Shown here piece after piece: positions 5,050 through 11,326 of a DNA stretch of 11,326 nucleotides (positions are counted from its first letter, which is position 1; every line of letters starts with the position of its first letter). The stretch comes from Oscillospiraceae bacterium. Lineage in GTDB: Bacteria; Bacillota; Clostridia; Oscillospirales; UBA929. The notes under the pieces were generated by a model. It saw only the letters and a list, made by a program, of their open reading frames with translations, was not told where the DNA came from and did not search any database. The stretch covers positions 1 through 11,326 of the forward strand of contig JAISVO010000044.1 of NCBI GenBank assembly GCA_031271525.1. Direction: 5' to 3'. The translations under genes and the position numbers were made by a program.

Positions 5050-6233
5050 CCGATCACCGCCCAAGCGACGGCGGCGGAGCCGTCCGACACTTCCCGGTAA
5101 CAAAGCCCGAGTCGTTCCGTCTTTGCGGTCAGGAGAGCCGCGTGGTTGGGATCCAAGGGCTTCACGCTTTCGGCCACAAACGCCGCCGAACAGAGCTTGA
5201 GCGAGAGGCTCGCGATCCGCCCGTTCTCCGTCACGACGACCGCCGGTTCGACCGCAAGGGGGATTCTCCCCACCGTTACCATAAAGGTGACGGTCAGCTT
5301 CTCCCCGTCCCGTTCGACCCCCCGCAGGGTAAACTCGGCGGCGCCCATCGTCTGGGCGAGCGCCGTCACGGTATCATAGGCGCGAAGGACGCTCAGTGCG
5401 TCGGGTTCGCGGTTCCCCGAGGCTGTCGGAACGCTCCCAGTATAGAAGACCGAGCCGTCCGACGCGATCTCGCAGCTTCGGTTCCCCTCCGCGTCGATAT
5501 AAACCCGGGAACCGCCGGCGGTGTAAAACCCGGTGCTGAGCGGAGGCATTCCGAGAACCTCCATGAAGGGCGTGTAGGCCGCGAGGTCCTCCGCGATGTC
5601 GGGGGGCGGCAGCAGCGAGACGCCGGGGTAGGCGGCGTCGTCCTCGACAGTCAGAAGCCACCCGGAGGGATCAAACGAGCAGGCGCTGAGCGATTCGGTC
5701 AACCCCGGCCACTCCGCATTCCGAGGCCCCGCCTTGGCGCACCACACCGAACCGTCGGTTTCCCGCCAATAGAGATCTGTCTGGTCCCGGTCGAAGGCGA
5801 GCCCGAGCGCCGTGACATCCCCGCTCTCGGGACCCTCCTTCACAGAGAGCCATGCGCAGAGCAGGGAGAGGGGGTATGAACCGGTGTATTCAAAATACAC
5901 GCCGTCCCGCGCCATAAGCGCTCCCCATTCGCTTTCGGCGAGTCTGCGGGGGGACGACGCGGCGCTCAGGTGCTCCGCGAGGAAGGGCCGGAAGGATTGA
6001 TAGACCCCCCGGACGACGGAGGAATACTGCGCTCCTTTCCGTACGCCGTCCGCCGTGACGGCGCACCGGCTGGGGGTCACCGCCGCCCTGCCGTAATCCT
6101 GACGCGCGGGCGCCCACTCCGCGGGCTCTTCGGCGGATTCCCGCTCCATGTCGTAAACCCATGTCCGGCTGAGCAGGAAGAGGGCCGAAAGACCCAACAA
6201 GACGATCAGCGCGGTTTTTACCTTCTCCCACAC
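5046..6233 (-). CDS. yycH: YycH-like regulator of the WalRK system
   Basis: A 395-residue protein with an N-terminal membrane helix (about 6-23) and a large extracytoplasmic part rich in beta strands, as expected for YycH (WalH). In Bacillus, YycH complexes with YycI and WalK and tunes kinase activity. The start is GTG at 6231-6233, 4 bases after the walK stop; AGGAGG inside the walK end lies 12 bases upstream, rather distant, so translation may be coupled. It overlaps yycI by 4 bases. Length is slightly below the Bacillus protein. Position and topology carry the assignment. Confidence 0.75.
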   Translation of the reverse strand: MWEKVKTALIVLLGLSALFLLSRTWVYDMERESAEEPAEWAPARQDYGRAAVTPSRCAVTADGVRKGAQYSSVVRGVYQSFRPFLAEHLSAASSPRRLAESEWGALMARDGVYFEYTGSYPLSLLCAWLSVKEGPESGDVTALGLAFDRDQTDLYWRETDGSVWCAKAGPRNAEWPGLTESLSACSFDPSGWLLTVEDDAAYPGVSLLPPPDIAEDLAAYTPFMEVLGMPPLSTGFYTAGGSRVYIDAEGNRSCEIASDGSVFYTGSVPTASGNREPDALSVLRAYDTVTALAQTMGAAEFTLRGVERDGEKLTVTFMVTVGRIPLAVEPAVVVTENGRIASLSLKLCSAAFVAESVKPLDPNHAALLTAKTERLGLCYREVSDGSAAVAWAVIG

Positions 6234-6237
6234 AGCG

Positions 6238-7992
6238 TTACCCGTCCTCCTTCAGCGGCAGGAGGAGGGAGACTGTCGTCCCCTTCCCCAGTTCGCTCTC
6301 AATGACAAGTCGCCCCTTATGTTTCTCGACGATCTCCCGGGCGATGGCAAGCCCCAGACCGGTTCCCCCCATCGAGCGGGATCTGGCTTTATCAACCCGG
6401 TAGAACCGCTCGAAGATGAAGGGGAGGTCTTCCTCCGGGATACCAATGCCGTTATCCCGCACCGAAATACGGACCCAGCCGGCGGAGCTGTTGGCATCGA
6501 TGTCGATCCTCCCTCCGTCCGGGGTGTAACGGATGGCGTTTGTGATGATGTTGATCAGGACCTGCTCGATCTGGTCCCGATCCCCCCGCACCGTCTCGGA
6601 AAAACTCGCGACCGACAGGCTGAGCTTATGATGGCGGCTGTTCGCCTCGACACGGAGGAGGTCGTGGATCCTGCGGAGAAGCTCCGAAATATCGAAGTCG
6701 GCGGCACTCCAGTCGGCTTTGCCATAATCAAAGCGGGAGAGAGTGAGGAGGTCGTGGACAAGTCTCGTCATCCGGTCGGCTTCATCCACGATCACCGAGG
6801 AGAAGCGGGTGATTTCCTCGTGGGTCAGTCCCTCCGGCTCCATTAGTGTTTCGGCGTAGCTCTTGATCCCGGTCAAGGGGGTACGAAGTTCATGGGAGAC
6901 ATTGGAGACGAACTCCCGGCGAAGCCCCTCCAGCCGGTTCATCTCGGTGAAGTCATGGAGGACGACCATCAGACCGCCTTCCGCCACCGTGCCGTATGGC
7001 ACGAAATACAGTTTTAGGTCCCGGGTTCCCGCCCGCATATCCCGCACCAGATAATTGGGCGGCTTCAACGCCCCAGCTTCGGCGAAGGGGACAATGTGCT
7101 CAAAGCGGTCGTAGGTCAGGAGGTCATTCTCCCTCATTCCGAGCAGACGAAGGGCCGCCAGATTCACGCGCTGCAGATCCCCCTCGTGGGAGAACGCCGC
7201 GACGCCGTCGGTCATGTGGAGGAAAAGGGCGCTTAGCTTATCCCGCTCCCCCTCGGTCGCTTGGGTGGATTCCCGCAGAACGTCCGCCATATGGTTAAAC
7301 GCGCCGGTGAGAACGCCGATCTCGTCCCGGGAGTGGACCTCCAGCTTGCTGGAAAAGTCCCCCGAGGCGAGCCGCGCCGCGCCTTGAGTGAGGTCTTTGA
7401 TGGGAGCTGTGATGGTGCGGGAGAGAAGAAGGGAGAGGAGGAGGGAGATGGTCATACCGATTAAAACCGCTTGAAGGATAACAAAAAAGAGGTCCCGGCT
7501 CTGCGAGGCCAGACCCTGCTTGAGGTCGCGGATATAAACGATATAGGAAAAAGACCCGGCGGCGTCGGTCACCAGCGGGACGGCGCAGTCGAAGTAGTCA
7601 TAGCCCAGCCGCTGTACCGACCCGGGTTCGCCCCTCAGCGCCGTGATGATGTTCGGGGTGAGGTCAATCGAGTCTTCCGGCTTTTCGGAATACAGAAGCT
7701 CCCCGGTTCTGCCGTCTAGGATGTAAGCCCGGCGGTTGGCGCTGATCCCAAGGGAATCGTTATACGTCTGAACCCGGGAAAAGATCGCGCCGGCGGCGTC
7801 GGGGATGACCGCAGCCTCCCGGAGAGTTTGTATAAAGTCGGCGTTGGAAAAGGCCGTTTCCATCTGGGTGTTAAACTCGTTGATGAAGAATCCGGCGACG
7901 GCGCTGTTCAGCACCGCTCCGGTCACGGCCATCAGCGAGACGATGAGGAGAAGCAGGATCAACACCAGCTTCATGTAGAGGCTCTTAAGCAT
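6238..7992 (-). CDS. walK: WalK-type sensor histidine kinase
   Basis: A 584-residue membrane kinase that phosphorylates WalR; in Firmicutes the pair controls cell-wall hydrolases. In order it shows membrane helix 1 (about 7-28), an extracytoplasmic sensor (about 30-165), membrane helix 2 (about 167-190), HAMP (about 190-243) and PAS (about 250-350). The phosphoacceptor motif VSHELRTP follows, with His367. The ATPase domain has N-box IITNAIRYTP (Asn485), DNGIGIPEEDLPFIFERFYRVD (G1/F boxes) and GGTGLGLAIA (G2). All catalytic motifs are intact. ATG at 7990-7992 is chosen over GTG at 8001 because GGGTGAGG lies just before it. The start overlaps walR by 8 bases. Length is close to Bacillus WalK (611). 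Confidence 0.93.
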   Translation of the reverse strand: MLKSLYMKLVLILLLLIVSLMAVTGAVLNSAVAGFFINEFNTQMETAFSNADFIQTLREAAVIPDAAGAIFSRVQTYNDSLGISANRRAYILDGRTGELLYSEKPEDSIDLTPNIITALRGEPGSVQRLGYDYFDCAVPLVTDAAGSFSYIVYIRDLKQGLASQSRDLFFVILQAVLIGMTISLLLSLLLSRTITAPIKDLTQGAARLASGDFSSKLEVHSRDEIGVLTGAFNHMADVLRESTQATEGERDKLSALFLHMTDGVAAFSHEGDLQRVNLAALRLLGMRENDLLTYDRFEHIVPFAEAGALKPPNYLVRDMRAGTRDLKLYFVPYGTVAEGGLMVVLHDFTEMNRLEGLRREFVSNVSHELRTPLTGIKSYAETLMEPEGLTHEEITRFSSVIVDEADRMTRLVHDLLTLSRFDYGKADWSAADFDISELLRRIHDLLRVEANSRHHKLSLSVASFSETVRGDRDQIEQVLINIITNAIRYTPDGGRIDIDANSSAGWVRISVRDNGIGIPEEDLPFIFERFYRVDKARSRSMGGTGLGLAIAREIVEKHKGRLVIESELGKGTTVSLLLPLKEDG

Positions 7993-8692
7993 GGACCTCA
8001 CCCGAGAAGAGGTATCCGACCCCGCGTTTTGTCAGGATGTATACCGGCTCGGCGGGCACCGGCTCGATTTTCTCGCGCAGCCGCCGCACGGCGACATCCA
8101 CCACCCGCAGGTCGCCGACATAGTCGTAGTTCCAGACCTTGTGCATCAGTTCCTCCCGGCTGACGACCCCGCCTGTGTGGTTCATCAGGTAGAGGAGGAG
8201 GTCGTATTCTCGCTGGCTCAGCTCAACCGGCGAACCGTCCACCGAGACTTCCATCCGTCCGGTATGTACCTTGAGCCGCCCGTACTCCAAGTTTTCCGCC
8301 GGGGCCGGGTCCTCCCGGGTGACCGACACCCGCCGGATGTTCGCCCCGACCCGCGCCAGCAGTTCCTTCACCGAAAAGGGTTTTGTGATGTAGTCGTCCG
8401 CGCCCAGCTCCAACCCCATCACCTTGTCGCTCTCGTCCTCACGGGCGGTCAGCATCAGGATCGGCACGGCGGGGTCCTCCTTGCGAACGGCCTTGCAGAC
8501 GCCGAAGCCGTCCATCTTGGGCAGCATGACATCCAAAAGGATCAAGTCCGGCTTCCGGCCAAGTGCCAGCGCCAAGCCGCTCTCGCCGTCAAACGCGGTC
8601 AGCGGCACGTAGCCCGAACGCTTTAGGTGGAAGACCAGAATATCGACAATCGGCTTCTCGTCCTCGACAATCAGCACCGTCCTACCGCTCAT
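7985..8692 (-). CDS. walR: WalR-type OmpR-family response regulator
   Basis: A 235-residue regulator. The receiver domain (1-120) has the acidic pocket VEDE (10-12), phospho-acceptor Asp54 in LLDVMLP, Thr82 and Lys104 (TKPF). The C-terminal OmpR/PhoB winged helix (about 135-230) has SQREYDLLLYLM and the recognition region VDVAVRRLREKIE, ending RGVGYLF. These match WalR (YycF). The start is ATG at 8690-8692, with AGGAGG about 7 bases upstream inside the Nudix gene, whose stop it overlaps by 11 bases. The assignment as WalR rather than another OmpR-type regulator relies on the walK-yycH-yycI genes behind it. Confidence 0.93.
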   Translation of the reverse strand: MSGRTVLIVEDEKPIVDILVFHLKRSGYVPLTAFDGESGLALALGRKPDLILLDVMLPKMDGFGVCKAVRKEDPAVPILMLTAREDESDKVMGLELGADDYITKPFSVKELLARVGANIRRVSVTREDPAPAENLEYGRLKVHTGRMEVSVDGSPVELSQREYDLLLYLMNHTGGVVSREELMHKVWNYDYVGDLRVVDVAVRRLREKIEPVPAEPVYILTKRGVGYLFSGEVHA

Positions 8693-9227
8693 GCGCCCCC
8701 TCCTTCAACAAGACGTACTTCATCAGCCCGAAAGCTGTTTTCCCGTCCTCGATCTCCCCGCGCAACACCATAGCGACGGCTTCCCCCAGCGGCACCAGCG
8801 TGGGGCAGACCAACTCCCCGTCGTCCGGGTGGGGATCGCCCGCCGTTAAGCCGGTCGCGAGACAGAGGTGGATTACCTCGCTCACATACCCTCCGGTGGG
8901 GACCATTCTGCCGAACGGCGTAACCGAAGCCGCCCGATAGCCGGTCTCCTCCGATAATTCCCTCGCGCCCGCAGCAAGGACATCTTCCCCCGGCTCCAGC
9001 CTCCCAGCCGGCAGCTCCAGCAAGGTGCGCCCGGCGGCGTAGCGGTATTGGCTAACCATCACGACCCGGTTGTCCTGATCCAGCGCCAGTACGGCGACTC
9101 CGCCGGGGTGGCGCACCACCTCGCGTTTCGCGAGCCGCCCGTTCTGCTCGATGGTATCCACAGCCACCGAGAAGACCCGTCCGCTAAACACCGTCTCGCC
9201 CGATACCCGGCGCTCTGTCATATCCAC
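8682..9227 (-). CDS. Nudix hydrolase, ADP-ribose pyrophosphatase type
   Basis: A 181-residue enzyme with a complete Nudix box (Gx5Ex7REUxEExGU) around residues 72-95: GRLEPGE, then RELSEETGY. The VFSGRVFSVAVDTIE start, KREVVRHPGGVAVLAL and the QYRYAAGRTLLELPAG segment before the box are characteristic of NudF-type enzymes that split ADP-ribose into AMP and ribose 5-phosphate. Substrate is inferred from family. GTG at 9225-9227 is chosen as the start: AAGGGG (9237-9242) lies 9 bases upstream, whereas the ATG two codons later is too far from it. Placement ahead of walR with an 11-base overlap ties its expression to the cell-wall regulon; a functional link is not established. Confidence 0.88.
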   Translation of the reverse strand: MDMTERRVSGETVFSGRVFSVAVDTIEQNGRLAKREVVRHPGGVAVLALDQDNRVVMVSQYRYAAGRTLLELPAGRLEPGEDVLAAGARELSEETGYRAASVTPFGRMVPTGGYVSEVIHLCLATGLTAGDPHPDDGELVCPTLVPLGEAVAMVLRGEIEDGKTAFGLMKYVLLKEGAHER

Positions 9228-9240
9228 AATCAAAAACCCC

Positions 9241-11001
9241 TTATGAAAGCCCCGCGACTTCGATGCCCGTGCCGACAAAGGTGCCGCGAGGATCGGTGAT
9301 ACCATTCCCGTAGGCGTGGATCTCCTTAAGCTTGGGGCAGGTCTTCAGCCCCGCGATGGTGGTGAGGAGGTTGTTCTCCACCCAGATAGCCTCCAGCGCC
9401 GGGTGCGCGTGGAGGGGTTCTACCGAAGAGAGTCCATTGTAGGACGCCCTCAGCATCAGGAGGGATGTGCAGGTTTCAAGGGGCTCCAGCGAGGTAATCA
9501 AGTTGTTCTCGCAGGACATATACTTTAGGCTTTTCAACCCCTCCAAGCCTTCCAGTCCTCCGAGCCGCACCGTCGCCTCGGGCGCTTCCGGCGGCCCGGG
9601 CAGCTCCGCCGAACCAAGCTCGTTAAACGAGAGGTCCAGCTGGCTCAAGGACTCGCACCCACTCAGGTCGGGCAGGATCCGCAGGCCGCAGCGGGACGCG
9701 ACAAACCGCTCCAAGCCCGAAAGGGACACCACGGCGTCGATGATCTCCAGCCCGGGGTTGTTCGAGACATCCAGTCTTCGGAGAGAGGTCAGCCCCTCCG
9801 CGCCCAGCAGGTCCGACAACCGGTTTTCGGCAGCCGACAGCTCAGTCAGCCCGACCAGCGGGGCGATTCCGGTGATCGTCTCCAGCGCGTTGCGGGATAC
9901 GTTTAGGGTTGTGAGCGACGTGAGCGACCCCAGCGGCGACACATCCAGAATGGCGTTGTCGGACAGGTCGAGGGTCACCAGGTTCGGGAGCGCGCTCAGG
10001 GCGGTTACCGACCCGATCGAGTTTGCGGGGAGCGACAAGTTTACAAGCCACGGCATCTCGGCGAAGGTGTCAAGGTCGGCCGTGCCGATCCCAAAGGCCG
10101 TGAGGCGAATGTCCGTAAGTTTTTGCAGGGAGGGCAGAGCCGAGAGGTCGCAATCGCTCCAGTCGCCCGTGAGGTCAAGCTTTTTCAGCTCCCGGCAGTG
10201 CGCGAGGTCGCTTAAGGTAGTGTAGGAGAGGGGGGTGGAGGAAGTCAATTCCTCCACCGCCCAGAGGTCGTCGGAGAACAACAATTCATCGGGCTTGCCC
10301 AGCGCGTCACGGATCAGCTTCTCCACCGAAGAGTCCTCGAAGAGGATCGGGTCGATGATGTTGACCAACTCATACCGGCTTTCCGCCCAGCCCGAGACGA
10401 AGCCGTCCCCGTTCACGGCAATGGCGGTGACTTCGGTGACCCCGGGTTCCGGCGCGATCGGGCCGATGTACTGCCCGGACAGCACCGACGGCGTTTGCCC
10501 GGTGAGGGAGAGGTATACCTCCCCCCCGGCTTGGAGGGAGACTTCAATGCGACTTTCATATGTCCCTCCCGGCAATGAGAATTCGGGTGGGTCCGGCCTG
10601 CGGGACAAGACCTCCGCCCGGAGGGTAGATTCCGGGATGCCGTCCAGCAGGGCGACGGCGTCCGCCAGTTTGTCCGAAGCAACATACAGCCCGGAGAGCC
10701 GCCCGTACAGCTCGGCGCTGGGGCTTAACTGCAGCCCTTCCCATATGACATATTCCGCACGGGAGACAATCCCCGCCTCTTGGTAGAGGCGGGAGACCAG
10801 CAGCCGCAGCTCCTCGTCCCTCGGCGAACGCTTCAGAACCCGTTCGTAGAGGACTGCGGCACGTTCGGGGTCCCCGGCTTCCGCCGCGTCTTGCGCAGCG
10901 CTGCGGTTAAAAGCGGCGGTTATCCGCCCCCAAAAGACGGTCGCCGCGATGCCGAGCAACGCCAAGGCCGTCAGGATGACAATCAGTCCGATCTTCTTCA
11001 T
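9241..11001 (-). CDS. Membrane-anchored TPR, chitobiase-C-like and leucine-rich-repeat protein
   Basis: A 586-residue protein with an N-terminal signal-anchor helix (about 5-25). A TPR-like helical region (about 34-125, e.g. GDPERAAVLYERVLK) follows, then a CHB_HEX_C-type beta domain (about 137-213; FSLPGGTYES, VYLSLTGQTPS, GPI, VTAIAVNGDG, SRYEL). About 12 internalin/SDS22-like leucine-rich repeats (about 260-575; LVTLDLSDNAI, LTTLNVSRNAL, SLSQLDLSFNEL) complete it. It is probably extracytoplasmic, with the repeats offering a binding surface to protein or glycan. The ATG at 10999-11001 directly precedes KKIGLIVIL; the frame is open to TTG at 11037, but neither start has a good ribosome binding site. 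It follows the tRNA synthetase by 39 bases and precedes the Nudix gene by 13. Confidence 0.85.
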   Translation of the reverse strand: MKKIGLIVILTALALLGIAATVFWGRITAAFNRSAAQDAAEAGDPERAAVLYERVLKRSPRDEELRLLVSRLYQEAGIVSRAEYVIWEGLQLSPSAELYGRLSGLYVASDKLADAVALLDGIPESTLRAEVLSRRPDPPEFSLPGGTYESRIEVSLQAGGEVYLSLTGQTPSVLSGQYIGPIAPEPGVTEVTAIAVNGDGFVSGWAESRYELVNIIDPILFEDSSVEKLIRDALGKPDELLFSDDLWAVEELTSSTPLSYTTLSDLAHCRELKKLDLTGDWSDCDLSALPSLQKLTDIRLTAFGIGTADLDTFAEMPWLVNLSLPANSIGSVTALSALPNLVTLDLSDNAILDVSPLGSLTSLTTLNVSRNALETITGIAPLVGLTELSAAENRLSDLLGAEGLTSLRRLDVSNNPGLEIIDAVVSLSGLERFVASRCGLRILPDLSGCESLSQLDLSFNELGSAELPGPPEAPEATVRLGGLEGLEGLKSLKYMSCENNLITSLEPLETCTSLLMLRASYNGLSSVEPLHAHPALEAIWVENNLLTTIAGLKTCPKLKEIHAYGNGITDPRGTFVGTGIEVAGLS

Positions 11002-11040
11002 ACGACTGAGTTTACCATAATCCGAGACTTTTTGCAACCG

Positions 11041-11326
11041 CTAGAGTTGACTTTCATGCTTTCCAAAAAAGTCCACGCGAGGTTCGAGGAACCGGAAACC
11101 GTGCCCCCCGCAAGCAAGCTCGTTCAGCGGGGTGAAGAGGTGTTCCCATGAGAAGAAGGGGACGCTTAAGGAAAAATACTCCGCCAGCATCTCGGTGCCG
11201 AAGGGGGCGACCGGATGGCTGAGCACCGCCGCGACCCGGAGGGTGTGGAAGGCGTCGGCGAGGGCCGAGTTGATCTTCCCGGCATCGTCGCCGGCGTCCT
11301 TCATCCGGGCGGAGAAGGTTCTGTTC
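11041..11326 (-). CDS. C-terminal part of a class I (methionyl-type) tRNA synthetase, 5' end outside the window
   Basis: The last 94 codons of a gene entering from the right edge; the frame is open to base 11326 and ends at TAG 11041-11043. The visible part is the helical anticodon-binding domain: NRTFS, then LRVAAVLSHPVAPFGTEMLAEYF, corresponding to the 'L...a.LL.P..P.ta..i' helix of MetRS, and an ending FLEPRVDFFGKHESQL typical of a short MetRS-like ligase of Clostridia. The C-terminal tRNA-binding extension of longer MetRS proteins is absent. The catalytic domain cannot be examined here. Whether it is the housekeeping enzyme or a paralogue is unknown. Confidence 0.65.
   Translation of the reverse strand, partial: NRTFSARMKDAGDDAGKINSALADAFHTLRVAAVLSHPVAPFGTEMLAEYFSLSVPFFSWEHLFTPLNELACGGHGFRFLEPRVDFFGKHESQL

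Noticed and set aside
11009..11037. Promoter for the LRR gene: TTGCAA (11032-11037), 17-base spacer, TAAACT (11009-11014) on the minus strand.
   Set aside because: Each box matches only four of six bases, and the start would fall on the ATG, giving a leaderless mRNA. Read-through from the tRNA synthetase gene is as likely.
1..11326. CRISPR array, tRNA or rRNA gene.
   Set aside because: No regularly spaced repeats, tRNA-like cloverleaf or rRNA-conserved segment was recognised on either strand.

Overview
The window is GC-rich bacterial chromosome. It most likely comes from an anaerobic Gram-positive Firmicute of the class Clostridia, perhaps Oscillospirales-like. The reasons are a complete WalR/WalK/YycH/YycI operon, strong AAGGAGG-type ribosome binding sites, frequent GTG/TTG starts, and a TnpX/TndX-like large serine recombinase. 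No named species can be recognised from the sequence alone.

Right-hand two thirds (about 11326 down to 4519, all on the minus strand). A long, tightly packed run starts with the 3' end of a class I (methionyl-type) tRNA synthetase. It continues with a membrane-anchored TPR / chitobiase-C-like / leucine-rich-repeat protein, a Nudix hydrolase of the ADP-ribose pyrophosphatase type, the response regulator WalR, the sensor kinase WalK, and the membrane regulators YycH and YycI. Gaps or overlaps from the LRR gene to yycI are between -11 and +13 bases, so this looks like one envelope-homeostasis operon. Seventy bases beyond yycI, on the same strand, lies a TTG-started gene for a probable surface or spore-surface protein (3393-4448, 'protein B').

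Accessory-looking centre (about 1074-4448). A complete large serine recombinase on the plus strand (1765-3339) sits between two genes with the same N-terminal domain: a short one just upstream on the plus strand (1312-1653, 'protein A') and protein B, converging from the right. Protein A appears to be frameshifted exactly where a Gly-X-Y collagen-like tail should begin. A 50-residue gene with a good ribosome binding site (1074-1226, minus) lies divergently beside protein A.

Left end (1-942). A Crp/Fnr-family regulator gene (164-883, minus) has its own promoter. It is followed by the first few codons of a gene running off the left edge; its start resembles MBOAT/AlgI-type membrane O-acyltransferases. 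That gene has a clear promoter (perfect TATAAT) with an inverted repeat abutting the -35, a plausible target for the neighbouring Crp/Fnr regulator.

The most unusual element is the recombinase nested between paired copies of the same surface-protein N-terminal domain, one joined to a DUF6273-like lectin-type domain and the other to a broken collagen-like tail. Whether the recombinase acts on these genes or is an unrelated inserted element cannot be decided from this window.
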